The notes: generated from the letters alone by a model not told the origin. A stretch of DNA of 46,124 nucleotides from Wohlfahrtiimonas populi (GCF_002006795.1 NZ_MVDN01000002.1:59012-105135); one strand, 5' to 3'. Shown: positions 1 to 9,858, counted from the stretch's first letter. Program-made: numbers and translations.

Positions 1-462
1 TTCCGCGAAGTTATTGCAGCTGCAGATTTATTGAAAGCAGATTGGGGCTTGGATGCTGATCTTTATGGTTGCCCAAGCTTCAATATCCTTGCACGTGATG
101 TACAAGATGTAGAACGTCATAACATGCTTCACCCAACAGACAAACCACGTGTTTCTCATGTTGCTGAATTATTGAATGATTCTACAGCGCCAGTTGTTGC
201 AGCATCTGACTACATTCGTTTATTTGGCGAGCAAATTCGTTCAGCAATCAAAGCACCATATAAAGTATTAGGTACAGATGGTTTTGGTCGCTCAGATACT
301 CGTGGCAAATTGCGTGAGTTCTTTGAAGTGAATCGTTACTACGTAACTGTTGCTGCGTTGAAAGAATTGGCAGATCAAGGTGCAATCGAAGCAAGCGTTG
401 TTGCAGAAGCAATCAACAAATATGGCATCGATGCTCACAAGAAAAACCCAATCTCTCTTTAA
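1..462 (+). CDS. aceE: Pyruvate dehydrogenase E1 component, C-terminal fragment
   Basis: This is the 3' end of a longer gene: the reading frame is open from the first base of the window and stops at 460-462, giving about 153 residues. E1 of the pyruvate dehydrogenase complex decarboxylates pyruvate with thiamine diphosphate and acetylates the lipoyl groups of E2. The visible part matches the C-terminal domain of the homodimeric (AceE) type, with the stretch KVLGTDGFGRSDTR followed by LREFFEVNRYYVTVAAL. The identity is supported by aceF starting 31 bases downstream and lpd after that, the usual operon order. The thiamine-binding and catalytic parts lie outside the window and cannot be checked. 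Confidence 0.95.
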   Translation, partial: FREVIAAADLLKADWGLDADLYGCPSFNILARDVQDVERHNMLHPTDKPRVSHVAELLNDSTAPVVAASDYIRLFGEQIRSAIKAPYKVLGTDGFGRSDTRGKLREFFEVNRYYVTVAALKELADQGAIEASVVAEAINKYGIDAHKKNPISL

Positions 463-493
463 TATTGACCGAATAAGAAAAGGATAAAAGATT

Positions 494-1804
494 ATGGCAA
501 TGATAGATATGAAACTGCCTGATATCGGAAACTTTGATGAAGTTGATGTCATTGAAATTCCTGTTGCTGTGGGTGATACAGTTGCAAAGGATGACACATT
601 ACTGACTTTAGAATCTGATAAAGCATCCATGGATGTTCCTGCTGACGAAGCTGGCGTGATCAAAAAGATCTTAGTCAAAGTTGGTGACAAAGTTAAAGAA
701 GGTGATGTGGTTTTCCGTATTGAAGCGACAGGTGCAGAAGCTGCACCTGCAGCGCCTAAAGCAGAAGAAGCTCCTAAAGCTGAAACTAAGCCTGCGCCTG
801 CTCCACAAGTAGAAGCACCAAAACCTGCACCTGTTGCGGCACCAGTACAAGCTGCTGCTCCAACAGCAAACCAATCTAATCTTGATTTTTCAGGAGTTCA
901 CGCTTCCCCATCTGTGCGTGCATTTGCGCGTGAATTGGGTGCAGACTTGAATCAAGTGAAAGGTTCTGGTCCTAAATTACGCATCATGCGTGAAGATGTT
1001 GTGGCTCATGTTAAATCCATCATGTCAGGCTCTGGCAGTGTTGGTTCTATCGCGACAACGAATGGTGGCGGTTTAAGCTTGTTACCATGGCCAAAAGTTG
1101 ATTTTGCTAAATTTGGTGAAATCACTCGCGAGCCAATGTCACGCATTAAGAAAATTTCTGGTGCTAACTTAGCGCGTAACTGGGCAATGATTCCTCATGT
1201 GACTCAGTTTGATGAAAGTGATGTGACAGATTTAGAAGCATTCCGCGTTATGCTGAATAAAGAAAATGAGAAATCTGGCAAGAAAGTGACAATGCTCGCA
1301 TTCTTGGTGAAAGCTTGTGTGCATGCTTTACAGAAATTCCCAGAATTCAATAGCTCTTTAGATGGCGACGATTTAATCTTGAAAAACTACTTCCATATTG
1401 GTTTCGCAGCAGATACACCAAATGGTTTAGTTGTGCCTGTGATTCGTGATTGTGACAAGAAATCTGTAATTGAGATTGCTGCTGAAATGGGTGAATTGGC
1501 TAAATCAGCCCGTGATGGCAAATTAAAACCAGATCAAATGCAAGGTGGTTGTTTCACAATCTCTTCATTGGGCGGTATTGGTGGTACAGCATTTACACCA
1601 ATCATTAATGCGCCTGAAGTTGCAATTCTAGGTGTTTCTCGCTCTATCATGAAACCAGTTTGGAATGGTAAAGAATTCGAACCACGCTTAATGTTGCCAT
1701 TATCATTGTCATACGATCACCGTGTGATTGATGGTGCTGCTGGCGCGCGCTTCGTTGTTCACTTAAACCAATGCTTAGCAGATATGCGTCGCATTTTAGT
1801 ATAA
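494..1804 (+). CDS. aceF: Dihydrolipoamide acetyltransferase, E2 of pyruvate dehydrogenase
   Basis: E2 core of the pyruvate dehydrogenase complex: it carries acetyl groups on lipoyl-lysine and transfers them to CoA. At 436 residues it has one N-terminal lipoyl domain (about 3-78, lipoylated Lys43 in ESDKASMD), an Ala/Pro-rich swinging linker (about 80-130), a peripheral-subunit-binding domain (about 136-173, ASPSVRAFARELG) and the acyltransferase catalytic domain with the DHRVIDG motif (His409, Asp413). Many gammaproteobacterial E2 proteins have two or three lipoyl domains, so this is the short form; the neighbouring E3 carries two more. It lies 31 bases after aceE and 9 bases before lpd, so the three genes look like one operon. 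The start ATG at 494 follows an AAAGGATAAAAG ribosome binding site. Confidence 0.97.
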   Translation: MAMIDMKLPDIGNFDEVDVIEIPVAVGDTVAKDDTLLTLESDKASMDVPADEAGVIKKILVKVGDKVKEGDVVFRIEATGAEAAPAAPKAEEAPKAETKPAPAPQVEAPKPAPVAAPVQAAAPTANQSNLDFSGVHASPSVRAFARELGADLNQVKGSGPKLRIMREDVVAHVKSIMSGSGSVGSIATTNGGGLSLLPWPKVDFAKFGEITREPMSRIKKISGANLARNWAMIPHVTQFDESDVTDLEAFRVMLNKENEKSGKKVTMLAFLVKACVHALQKFPEFNSSLDGDDLILKNYFHIGFAADTPNGLVVPVIRDCDKKSVIEIAAEMGELAKSARDGKLKPDQMQGGCFTISSLGGIGGTAFTPIINAPEVAILGVSRSIMKPVWNGKEFEPRLMLPLSLSYDHRVIDGAAGARFVVHLNQCLADMRRILV

Positions 1805-1813
1805 GGAACGATT

Positions 1814-3901
1814 ATGGCTATTGAATTAAAAATTCCTAACATCGGCAACTTTGACGCTGTAGATGTCATCGAAGTTCTAATGAATGTTGGCGACGTGATC
1901 GAAATTGATCAAAACATTCTAACACTAGAATCAGATAAAGCTTCTATGGAAGTCCCTTCTGATATTGCAGGCAAAATTACTAAAGTTTTAGTAAAAGTTG
2001 GCGATCAAGTGAAAGAAGGTGATGTCATTGCAATGATCGAAGCAGGCGCAGCAGCACCTGCTGCATCTGAGCCGAAAACTACTGAAGCTAAAGCTGAAAC
2101 AGTGGCGCCTGCACCAAAAGCAGAAGTTGCACCTGTTGCTGCGTCAGCATCACAAGTGATTGACATCAAAATCCCTAACATTGGTAATTTTGACAGTGTT
2201 GATGTCATTGATGTTGCATTTGCTGTGGGCGATACCATCACTAAAGATCAAAACTTATTAACTTTAGAGTCAGATAAAGCTTCGATGGATGTTCCTGCTG
2301 AAGTGGATGGCGTGATTACTGAAGTTCTAGTTAAAGTTGGCGATCAAGTAAAAGAAGGTTCGACAATTGCTCGTGCAACAGTTGATGGATCAGCATCTGC
2401 ACCTAAAGCAGAAGCTAAATCTACTGAAGCACCAAAAGCATCTGAACCTGAAATGCAAGTTGCAGCAGCAACACCTGCACCATCCAATCTTGATTGTGAT
2501 GTTGTTGTGATTGGTGCTGGCCCTGGTGGCTATTCAGCAGCATTCCGTGCAGCTGATCTTGGCTTAAAAGTTGCGATGATTGAAAAATACTCCACTTTAG
2601 GCGGTGTTTGCTTGAACGTAGGCTGTATTCCATCCAAAGCATTATTGCATGTAGTGAAAGCAAAAGAAGAAGCTGAAATCCATTTAAAAAATGCGGGCAT
2701 TTACTTTGATGCGCCTCGCGTTGAATTGGATGAAATCCGCAACTATAAATCATCTGTTGTCAGTAAATTGACAGGTGGTTTGGCTGGCATGGCTAAAATG
2801 CGTAAAGTTGAAGTGATCCAAGGGATTGCATCATTCAAAGATGATCATCACTTAGATATTCAACAAGCAGATGGCACAACTCGCACATTATCATTTGATA
2901 AAGCGATCATTGCAGCAGGTTCACATGCGATTAAATTGCCTTTCATGCCAGAAGATCCTCGCATCATTGATTCAACAGGCGCATTGGAATTACGTGAAAT
3001 TCCTCAGCGCATGCTAGTCATTGGTGGTGGTATCATTGGCTTAGAAATGGCAACTGTTTACTCTAACTTGGGATCCAATGTAGAAATCGTTGAGTTCACA
3101 GAAGGCTTCATCCCTGGTGCTGACCGTGATTTAACAAAAGTCTTTGAGAAGTATAACAAAGATCGTTTCAGCAAATTGATGTTCAAAACTAAAGTTGTGG
3201 GCGCAGAAGCATTACCTGAAGGCATTAAAGTTAGCTTTGAAGGCGAAAATGCACCAAGCGAAGCACAAGTTTATGACTATGTATTAGTTGCGATTGGTCG
3301 TGCACCAAATGGCTTGAAATTAGATGCACAAAATGCAGGTATCAACGTAACAGATCGCGGATTTATCAATGTTGATAAACAAATGCGTACAAATGTTGGT
3401 AATATTTTTGCAATTGGTGACATCGTTGGCCAACCAATGCTCGCGCATAAAGCTGTTCATGAAGCGCATGTTGCCGCAGAAGTTTGCGCTGGCCATAAAC
3501 GCTTCTTTGACATCAAGCAAATTCCATCTGTTGCTTATACTGATCCTGAAATTTCATGGGCGGGTTTAACGGAAACTGAAGCGAAAGCTAAAGGCATCCC
3601 TTATGAAAAATCAGTATTCCCATGGAGTGCAAGTGGTAAAGCATTGGCAAGTTCTCGTGAAGAAGGTTTAACTAAGTTAATCTTTGATCCTGAAACTAAA
3701 ACCATTTTAGGTGGTGCGGTTGTGGGTATCAATGCAGGTGACTTGATTGGAGAAATCGCATTTGCAGTTGAAATGTGTGCAGATGTATTAGACATTGCTC
3801 ATACAATTCACCCTCACCCTACTTTGATCGAATCAGTGGGTATGGCTGCAGAGGTTGCTGAAGGTTCTTGTACAGATCTTCCACCTGCTAAGAAAAAATA
3901 A
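1814..3901 (+). CDS. lpd: Dihydrolipoamide dehydrogenase (E3) with two N-terminal lipoyl domains
   Basis: E3 reoxidises dihydrolipoyl groups of the pyruvate dehydrogenase complex (and usually other 2-oxoacid dehydrogenases) with FAD and NAD+. The protein has 695 residues, about 220 more than the usual 470-480. The extra part is two complete lipoyl domains, residues 2-78 (Lys42 in ESDKASME) and 116-190 (Lys155 in ESDKASMD), separated by Ala/Pro/Lys/Glu-rich linkers. The flavoprotein begins near 228 with the FAD motif GAGPGGY (234-240), followed by the redox disulfide CLNVGC (Cys266, Cys271), a second dinucleotide motif GGGIIGLE, and the C-terminal HPHPTLIE catalytic stretch. One lipoyl domain on E3 is known in some bacteria (for example Neisseria); a tandem pair is less usual. 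The ATG is preceded by AAGGAACG. Confidence 0.97.
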   Translation: MAIELKIPNIGNFDAVDVIEVLMNVGDVIEIDQNILTLESDKASMEVPSDIAGKITKVLVKVGDQVKEGDVIAMIEAGAAAPAASEPKTTEAKAETVAPAPKAEVAPVAASASQVIDIKIPNIGNFDSVDVIDVAFAVGDTITKDQNLLTLESDKASMDVPAEVDGVITEVLVKVGDQVKEGSTIARATVDGSASAPKAEAKSTEAPKASEPEMQVAAATPAPSNLDCDVVVIGAGPGGYSAAFRAADLGLKVAMIEKYSTLGGVCLNVGCIPSKALLHVVKAKEEAEIHLKNAGIYFDAPRVELDEIRNYKSSVVSKLTGGLAGMAKMRKVEVIQGIASFKDDHHLDIQQADGTTRTLSFDKAIIAAGSHAIKLPFMPEDPRIIDSTGALELREIPQRMLVIGGGIIGLEMATVYSNLGSNVEIVEFTEGFIPGADRDLTKVFEKYNKDRFSKLMFKTKVVGAEALPEGIKVSFEGENAPSEAQVYDYVLVAIGRAPNGLKLDAQNAGINVTDRGFINVDKQMRTNVGNIFAIGDIVGQPMLAHKAVHEAHVAAEVCAGHKRFFDIKQIPSVAYTDPEISWAGLTETEAKAKGIPYEKSVFPWSASGKALASSREEGLTKLIFDPETKTILGGAVVGINAGDLIGEIAFAVEMCADVLDIAHTIHPHPTLIESVGMAAEVAEGSCTDLPPAKKK

Positions 3902-3927
3902 TTTTTCTTAGTCAAGATACATCGAAT

Positions 3928-3962
3928 AAACGGCTTTAAAATCTTTTAAAGCCGTTTTTGTT
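3928..3962 (+). terminator. Intrinsic terminator after lpd
   Basis: A perfect 13-bp stem (3928-3940 with 3945-3957, loop ATCT) is followed by a T run. It ends the aceE-aceF-lpd operon. Confidence 0.93.
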
Positions 3963-4133
3963 TATTATTTGTTTTTAAACTCATTATTGTTAATCATTAC
4001 TCAATTTATCCTTAGACTCAATCAACAAAATATGATATAAATTTTACATAAATATTCTATAACTAATTAAATAATAATTATATTTATACTTGTTTAAAAG
4101 ATGTAAACATATCAACAGAAGAGGATGATTCGC

Positions 4134-4538
4134 ATGTTTGAAAAAATTGCCATATCCATTACTACATTTGTCATAGTAATGTTTATTGCCCTTTATTATT
4201 ATCAAAGTGGAACTGATGCACCGAAAGAATGTATTGATTTACATAATGATTATATAAGGCTTTCAAAATTAATTGAATCAGATGAATATAATGAAACAGC
4301 TCGAAAGATTTTCTCTGATGAGCGAATTAGCCATATACATAACATTGAAAAGCATTACCATCGACTGTTGCAAGAACGTTTCCGACGCAGCGGCTTTGAT
4401 GATTTCAAAGCCATCTGTATCAATGCAAAAAGTACAATGAATCTGCCTGAGATTATCCAAGCCCTAGAAATGCAACGCGCCAAAGACTTAGAAGAAGATT
4501 CTAATGAATCTCATCAACAATATGACTTTCTTATTTAG
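4134..4538 (+). CDS. Hypothetical small membrane-anchored protein
   Basis: I do not recognise this family. The preferred start is the ATG at 4134, because the AAGAGG ribosome binding site at 4119-4124 is 9 bases upstream of it, whereas the earlier in-frame ATG at 4125 abuts that site. The 134-residue product begins MFEKIAISITTFVIVMFIAL, a single hydrophobic segment (about residues 5-22), and then continues as a charged, mostly helical domain rich in Glu, Asp, Arg and His. This suggests a single-pass inner-membrane protein with a periplasmic domain. It has two cysteines after the membrane segment (in KECIDL and AICINA), which could pair in the periplasm. It stands alone after the lpd terminator, and its last 8 bases overlap the end of the convergent methyltransferase gene. 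Confidence 0.7.
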   Translation: MFEKIAISITTFVIVMFIALYYYQSGTDAPKECIDLHNDYIRLSKLIESDEYNETARKIFSDERISHIHNIEKHYHRLLQERFRRSGFDDFKAICINAKSTMNLPEIIQALEMQRAKDLEEDSNESHQQYDFLI

Positions 4539-5082
4539 GTTTACATACATACACATAAGCAGGCGGGAAATTTTTAACCACCAGTTTTCTTTCCCATTCA
4601 AAATAACGAGACAAAACTCGTTCCATACGCTGAGTATATTGAAATAGGATAAATGTTCCTTGAGTTTGCTCTAAAATTTGTAAAGTTGCCTTAATGATTC
4701 GCAATGAAATTCTTAAAGGCAACGATAAAAATGGCAAACAAGAAAAAATAACTTGATACGGTTTATCTAACATCTCAGCAGAAACTTTTCTAACAATCAA
4801 TCGAGAATCTTTGATCTCTTCCAATTCGTGAAAGAAAGCAGGATTAATTTCATAAGCTGACAATTGAGCATCTTCTGGCATTGCCTTTAAGATATGGTGA
4901 GTCAAAACACCATCACCTGCGCCCAATTCTGCAACCACTAATGATTTTTGATTCCAATCCACAGATTTGACCATAGCTTCACATAATGCTGATGAAGAAG
5001 GCATTAAGGTACCAAAACTACGTGGTGATTGAATAAAACTATTGATATACTTCAAGTGTTTCTTTAAACGAGGGGGTGCCAT
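4531..5082 (-). CDS. Class I SAM-dependent methyltransferase (phospholipid N-methyltransferase-like)
   Basis: A 183-residue Rossmann-fold methyltransferase. Motif I is VVAELGAGDGVLTHHIL, followed by the acidic loop SAYEINPAFF; the ACLPF-like motif IV position reads FSCLPFLSLPL. This layout resembles phosphatidylethanolamine N-methyltransferases of the PmtA type and the related rRNA adenine dimethylase fold, but the substrate cannot be fixed from sequence. The N-terminal LKYINSFIQSPRSFGTLMPS is typical of the PmtA-like group. The ATG at 5082 is chosen because AGGATA lies about 9 bases upstream; a GTG at 5091 would sit almost on top of it. The gene is convergent with the preceding membrane protein and is not in an operon. 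Confidence 0.75.
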   Translation of the reverse strand: MAPPRLKKHLKYINSFIQSPRSFGTLMPSSSALCEAMVKSVDWNQKSLVVAELGAGDGVLTHHILKAMPEDAQLSAYEINPAFFHELEEIKDSRLIVRKVSAEMLDKPYQVIFSCLPFLSLPLRISLRIIKATLQILEQTQGTFILFQYTQRMERVLSRYFEWERKLVVKNFPPAYVYVCKPK

Positions 5083-5233
5083 CGGCTGCACTATCCTATC
5101 TAGTTATAATGTAAAGCAATTATACCAACAATTTGAATTTGACGATTACAATTCAATTTATTATTAATAATCAGACAATATTGCCAATATCAAAGTATAA
5201 TGTCGCCTTTTACCACCATTTTGTTAGCCGTAT

Positions 5234-7540
5234 ATGAACTTCTCTTTTTCCAACGACGCCAAACCTCTATTTTCCTATAAACCTTATTGGGCAAAACGCT
5301 TTGGCGCAGCACCATTTTTACCCATGAGCCGAGATGAAATGAATATTCTCGGATGGGATAGCTGTGACATCATTTTAGTCACTGGCGATGCCTATGTTGA
5401 CCATCCTAGTTTTGCTATGGCAATTTTAGGTCGCTTATTGGAAGAGCAAGGCTTCCGTGTTGGCATCATCTCTCAGCCTAATTGGCAAAATACAGATGAT
5501 TTCATGAAGCTAGGTAAACCTAATTTATATTTTGGTATTTCGGCCGGTAACATGGATTCCATGGTGAACCATTACACATCTGATCGAAAAATTCGTCACA
5601 ATGATGCTTATACACCTGGTGATGTCTCTGGCAAGCGACCAGATCGCGCATTGCTTGTCTATTCACAGCGTGCGAAAGAAGCTTATAAAGATGTGCCAAT
5701 CATCGTAGGTGGCATTGAAGCCTCGCTCCGTCGTATCGCCCATTATGATTATTGGTCAGAAAAAATCCGCCGCTCTGCTCTACTCGACTCTCGTGCTGAT
5801 ATGTTATTGTTCGGCAACGGTGAGCGCAGTTTGGTAGAAATCTCTCACCGTTTAGCTAAAGGTGAAAAAATCAGTGATATGTTGGATATTCGTGGTTCAG
5901 CTTTAAACTTACCACATCAACGCAATCACTTTGGTTTAACTGAGTTAGATTCAACAACTTTAGATGAAGTGGGAAAAATTGAGCCTTTGATCAATCCTTA
6001 TACCAATCAAGTCATTGGCTCAGAAAATGAGCAAACACCTAACTTTCCTAAAGACTCAAGCTTTAATGCTGCGTTAGATGAACCAGAAATACCAACCTGT
6101 GGCACAGATTTAACCCCAAAAGACCGCAATCAAAAGCGTGAAGAAAAACAGCAAGCACGTAGAACCAATTACATTCGCTTGCCAAGTTTTGATCAAGTTA
6201 AAAATGATAAAGTCTATTATGCGCACACAAGTCGCTTGTTGCATTTAGAAACGAATCCATACAATGCACGCCCATTAGTTCAACAACATGGCGACCGTGA
6301 TGTTTGGGTGAATCCTCCACCATTACCTTTAGAAACAAAAGAAATGGATGGCGTTTATGATTTACCTTATTCACGCGCACCTCACCCTGAATATAAAGGC
6401 GCAAAAATTGCAGCATGGGAAATGATTAAATTCTCAGTCAATATTATGCGTGGTTGTTTTGGTGGTTGTTCATTCTGTTCTATCACAGAGCATGAAGGTC
6501 GAATCATTCAAAATCGCTCACAAGATTCTATTTTGCGTGAAATTGAAGAGATTCGTGATCGCACAGAAGGCTTTACAGGTGTTATTTCAGATTTAGGTGG
6601 CCCAACTGCCAATATGTACCGTTTGGCATGTAAAGACCCACAAATTGAGCATAACTGCCGTCGCTTCTCTTGCGTTTCACCAGATATTTGTAAAAATCTG
6701 GATACAAACCATAAGCCATTAATTGAGCTTTATCGCCAAGCACGTAATGTGAAAGGCGTTAAGAAAATCTTGATTGCTTCTGGCTTACGTTATGATTTGG
6801 CAATTCGTGATGAAGAGTATGTCAAAGAATTAGTGACACATCATGTCGGTGGCTACTTGAAGATTGCACCAGAACATACTGAAGAAGCACCTTTAGCTAA
6901 AATGATGAAACCAAGCATTACAAACTATGACAAGTTCAAAGTTTTGTTTGAAAAATTCAGTAAAGAAGCTGGTAAAAAGCAATACTTAATTCCTTACTTC
7001 ATCGCAGCGCATCCTGGTACATCAGATGAAGATATGATGAATTTGGCATTGTGGTTAAAATGCAATGGCTTCCGTGCAGATCAAGTCCAAGCATTTATCC
7101 CTACGCCAATGTCATTGGCTGGTGCAATGTACCATTCAGAAAAAAATCCATTGAAACCTGTGAAAACAGATTCAGAAGCAGTATTAACGCCAAAAGGCTT
7201 GAAACACCGTCGTTTGCATAAAGCATTCTTGCGCTACCATGATCCAGAAAACTGGCCATTATTGCGTGAAGCATTGAAACAAATGGGCAGAGCTGATTTG
7301 ATTGGTAATAGTAAGAATCATTTGATTCCACTATATCAACCAAAAGGTACAGGTTTTGCAGGTGGCGAAGGCAAACGTCTTGGCAAAAAACATCAGCAAC
7401 AATCGTTTACAACGAAAGGTGTATTCACTCGCCCTAAGGCAGCTAGCACATCGACCTTTGGAAAACCTTCATCTAGCAAGACAACATCTGCGAAGCCTTC
7501 AAGTGCAAGACCTCAAAGAATGGCTAGACAGAAACCATAA
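5234..7540 (+). CDS. YgiQ family radical SAM protein
   Basis: A 768-residue member of the YgiQ (UPF0313) radical SAM family, whose reaction is not established. The radical SAM cluster motif is [10 protein letters not shown] (Cys408, Cys412, Cys415), preceded by an N-terminal B12-binding-like domain (about 40-230, with [10 protein letters not shown] and [17 protein letters not shown]). Downstream motifs include LKIAPEHTE and PYFIAAHPG. The last 60 or so residues form a basic Ser/Lys/Pro/Thr-rich tail, common in this family and probably disordered. It is a single gene, with a terminator just after its stop. The start ATG at 5234 lacks a strong ribosome binding site, but the N-terminal sequence [12 protein letters not shown] fits the family. 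Confidence 0.9.
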   Translation: MNFSFSNDAKPLFSYKPYWAKRFGAAPFLPMSRDEMNILGWDSCDIILVTGDAYVDHPSFAMAILGRLLEEQGFRVGIISQPNWQNTDDFMKLGKPNLYFGISAGNMDSMVNHYTSDRKIRHNDAYTPGDVSGKRPDRALLVYSQRAKEAYKDVPIIVGGIEASLRRIAHYDYWSEKIRRSALLDSRADMLLFGNGERSLVEISHRLAKGEKISDMLDIRGSALNLPHQRNHFGLTELDSTTLDEVGKIEPLINPYTNQVIGSENEQTPNFPKDSSFNAALDEPEIPTCGTDLTPKDRNQKREEKQQARRTNYIRLPSFDQVKNDKVYYAHTSRLLHLETNPYNARPLVQQHGDRDVWVNPPPLPLETKEMDGVYDLPYSRAPHPEYKGAKIAAWEMIKFSVNIMRGCFGGCSFCSITEHEGRIIQNRSQDSILREIEEIRDRTEGFTGVISDLGGPTANMYRLACKDPQIEHNCRRFSCVSPDICKNLDTNHKPLIELYRQARNVKGVKKILIASGLRYDLAIRDEEYVKELVTHHVGGYLKIAPEHTEEAPLAKMMKPSITNYDKFKVLFEKFSKEAGKKQYLIPYFIAAHPGTSDEDMMNLALWLKCNGFRADQVQAFIPTPMSLAGAMYHSEKNPLKPVKTDSEAVLTPKGLKHRRLHKAFLRYHDPENWPLLREALKQMGRADLIGNSKNHLIPLYQPKGTGFAGGEGKRLGKKHQQQSFTTKGVFTRPKAASTSTFGKPSSSKTTSAKPSSARPQRMARQKP

Positions 7541-7553
7541 ACTATAATCAATA

Positions 7554-7592
7554 AAAATCCCCATCTACGTTAAACATAGATGGGGATTTTGC
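7554..7592. terminator. Bidirectional intrinsic terminator between ygiQ-like gene and slyB-like gene
   Basis: A perfect 14-bp stem (7554-7567 with 7577-7590) with a 9-base loop, A-rich on one side and T-rich on the other. It can terminate both convergent genes. Confidence 0.9.
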
Positions 7593-7615
7593 TATCTAGC
7601 CTAATAATCTAATGA

Positions 7616-8086
7616 TTATAAAGGTACTACACGTGCTGTACCACTTGATGTTGTCGTAATGCGAACACGTTGGCCATTGTAGAAAGATGTACCTTTCGCT
7701 TCTTGAACATAAGCACGCGTTTGATTACTATCATCTAAACGAACCATAACTTCAACGCCTTGTGTACGCATTATGCCTTCTTCAGCAGCAGCACCAGCCA
7801 TTACACCTACAGCAGCACCAGCAATTGTTGCCAATGTTTTACCTTTACCACCACCAACTGCACTACCAGCAACACCACCCAAAGCACCACCAGTAACAGC
7901 ACCTAAACCTGATTTCGTACCTTCGATTTGCACTAGACGAGTACCGACAACTGTACCCACTTGTACTGCTTGTGCTTGTCTTGCTTCAGAACGTGAATAG
8001 CTATCGCCTGACAGTGATGATGCACAACCTGACAATAACAATGTGATAGCAGCAGCGATAACAACTATTGAACGATTTCTCTTCAT
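7616..8086 (-). CDS. SlyB-like outer membrane lipoprotein with glycine-zipper domain
   Basis: A 156-residue lipoprotein. The start is the ATG at 8086, 36 bases inside the longest frame, because GAAGGAAATAAT precedes it and the protein then begins with a proper lipoprotein signal, MKRNRSIVVIAAAITLLLSGC, lipidated at Cys21. The middle part is a glycine-zipper 2TM domain with alternating Gly/Ala (GAVTGGALGGVAGSAVGG and AGAAVGVMAGAAAEE), and the C-terminus is a small beta-rich domain (VMVRLDDSNQTR). This is the SlyB/Pcp architecture; SlyB is an outer-membrane lipoprotein linked to envelope stress. The gene has its own position after the terminator of the upstream transporter gene. A weak -10 (TATACT, 8128-8123) lies upstream. 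Confidence 0.88.
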   Translation of the reverse strand: MKRNRSIVVIAAAITLLLSGCASSLSGDSYSRSEARQAQAVQVGTVVGTRLVQIEGTKSGLGAVTGGALGGVAGSAVGGGKGKTLATIAGAAVGVMAGAAAEEGIMRTQGVEVMVRLDDSNQTRAYVQEAKGTSFYNGQRVRITTTSSGTARVVPL

Positions 8087-8142
8087 ATTATTTCCTTCAT
8101 CAAAAATAAGTTGATCACTCACAGTATATTACATTAAAACAA

Positions 8143-8172
8143 AGAAGAGCAATATATCCCTGTTGCTCTTCT
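8143..8172 (-). terminator. Terminator of the YjiH-like transporter gene
   Basis: A 10-bp perfect stem (8143-8152 with 8163-8172) with a 10-base loop. On the minus strand it is followed by TTTGTTTTAAT. Confidence 0.75.
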
Positions 8173-8202
8173 ACTGCATTTATACTGGCTTTCTGCAATG
8201 CA

Positions 8203-9540
8203 TTAACCTAACCAACCCATCGCAATCCCTAAACGGAAAACGAAGCTAGACATTAACAAACATAAGACTGTACGAATGAACCATAATAAAATTAGATGCC
8301 AAATCTTAATACGTACAGATGTTGCCAAAATACATGGAATGCTACCTGAAAAGAATAATACACTACCAACCGTTGTCACTGCTGTGATAAAGCGAATGGA
8401 CAAGTCTGCATCTTTCAATAAAATGGATGGCAAGAACATTTCTGCCAAACCAGATGCCAATGCACCACTATATTGCTGAGCATCTTCAAAGCCTGTCATC
8501 CATAAAAACGGTTTCAAAACAACGCCAAACCATTCAAAGATTGGCGTATATTTAGATAGCACTAAGCCAATAAAACCTATCGCCAATATTGATGGTGCAA
8601 CAACTGAAGACATCGCCAAACCATCTTTTAAATTTGCCCAAATCAATTTCAATACATTCGGATTACGCTCATATTGTTCAATCCCCAATAAAGCAGCATG
8701 TTTGAATTTATCTTTCTTCGGTGGTTCTGGCATAGGATCTTTTGCCACATTATCAAATAAGCTAATTGGCGGTAAATATACAGTGATGGATGTCACTGTA
8801 AATGTCACAAAGAATGTGCTCCAAAAGTAGAAATTCCAATATTCCATCAACCCTAATGTTTTTGCCACAATGATCATGAAAGTTGCTGAAACTGTTGAAA
8901 AGCCTGTCGCTACAATGACAGCTTCACGATGAGAATATTTACCTTGCTTATAAACTCGATCTGTAATTAATAAACCAATAGAGTAACTACCCACAAAAGA
9001 TGCAACTGCATCAATTGCCGAAGCGCCTGGAGTTCTGAATAATGGACGCATCAATTTTTCCATAAAAACTGATACAAATTCCAATAATCCAAAACCAATT
9101 AAGAATGTTAATGCAATCGCCCCCACAGGAATCAATAAACCTACTGATAGTGCCAATTTTTCAAATAAAAATGGCAACATATCTGGCTTCATTGCCCATT
9201 CTGGCGCATAACCTGTTAAATACATGATCCCCAAAATAAAGCCGATAACTTTAAATACAGAGAAAATCATTTCGCTCACTGAGCTTTTATATTTACCAGT
9301 AATGTAAGGTGAAAAAGCACCATAAGCCATAATCAGTAGTATTAATGTAAGTGCCATTGGTCGCAAATCGACAATCACAAAGCTTGCAATATGATCAATT
9401 AAAATTGTTTCTTTACCGCCAATATCGACAGATAAGAAAAACATTACAACACCAATCAAACTCAAGAAAAATATTTTAATCAATGTTAAAGCACTGACAT
9501 TACGTCCTTTGTCTGCCACATTTTTGCAAGTAGCGTCCAT
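8203..9540 (-). CDS. YjiH family nucleoside-recognition (Gate) membrane protein
   Basis: A 445-residue polytopic inner-membrane protein with about ten hydrophobic segments. Motifs match YjiH-type proteins with the nucleoside-recognition Gate domain: SAIDAVASFVGSYSIGLLIT, YKQGKYSHREAVIVATGFS and a second inverted-repeat-like half near the C-terminus (GLAEMFLPSILL, FFSGSIPCILATS). The family is predicted to transport small molecules; the substrate is unknown. The start ATG at 9540 has a strong GGAGGATAAT ribosome binding site. It is a single gene: a terminator follows it, and a long leader region for metA lies divergently upstream. Confidence 0.85.
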   Translation of the reverse strand: MDATCKNVADKGRNVSALTLIKIFFLSLIGVVMFFLSVDIGGKETILIDHIASFVIVDLRPMALTLILLIMAYGAFSPYITGKYKSSVSEMIFSVFKVIGFILGIMYLTGYAPEWAMKPDMLPFLFEKLALSVGLLIPVGAIALTFLIGFGLLEFVSVFMEKLMRPLFRTPGASAIDAVASFVGSYSIGLLITDRVYKQGKYSHREAVIVATGFSTVSATFMIIVAKTLGLMEYWNFYFWSTFFVTFTVTSITVYLPPISLFDNVAKDPMPEPPKKDKFKHAALLGIEQYERNPNVLKLIWANLKDGLAMSSVVAPSILAIGFIGLVLSKYTPIFEWFGVVLKPFLWMTGFEDAQQYSGALASGLAEMFLPSILLKDADLSIRFITAVTTVGSVLFFSGSIPCILATSVRIKIWHLILLWFIRTVLCLLMSSFVFRLGIAMGWLG

Positions 9541-9797
9541 ATTATCCTCCGAAGTACAACAAATTATTGAGATCCTCTAACATGTAATGAATCATTCTGC
9601 TCTTATCTAAATATGGCTTTTATAGATCTGCACTACACATTTCGGATACTATCATACTTAATTCATTTGTCTTCACATTTTTATAAAACATAACACTTTG
9701 TTTTAGATAAATTTTAAAATTATTATTAACATCAAAATATTACATAAAAACTACAATCATCTTTTGTATAGACATACCAACCATCAATACATAATGC
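9541..9797. other. AT-rich gap between the transporter gene and the metA promoter
   Basis: There is no credible coding frame here. It must hold the promoter of the minus-strand transporter gene, but I could not pick one box pair with confidence. No MetJ-type box (AGACGTCT) is visible. Confidence 0.5.
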
Positions 9798-9826
9798 TTG
9801 ACACAATTCTAGTTAAATGATTTGAT
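9798..9826 (+). promoter_or_regulatory. Predicted sigma-70 promoter of the metA leader
   Basis: A perfect -35 TTGACA (9798-9803), a 17-base spacer and a -10 TTTGAT (9821-9826, 4 of 6 consensus bases). The transcript would start near 9833, about 26 bases before the leader reading frame. There is no room for another promoter between the leader terminator (T run ends at 10001) and the metA start codon at 10031. Confidence 0.65.
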
Positions 9827-9858
9827 GTAAAGCACGTTAATTCAAGAACTGAAAAAAC

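Noticed and set aside
2421-2753. Minus-strand frame of 110 codons rich in Gln and Leu inside lpd
   Set aside because: It is the antisense shadow of the lipoyl linker and FAD domain; its odd composition comes from the Ala/Lys/Glu-rich linker read backwards.
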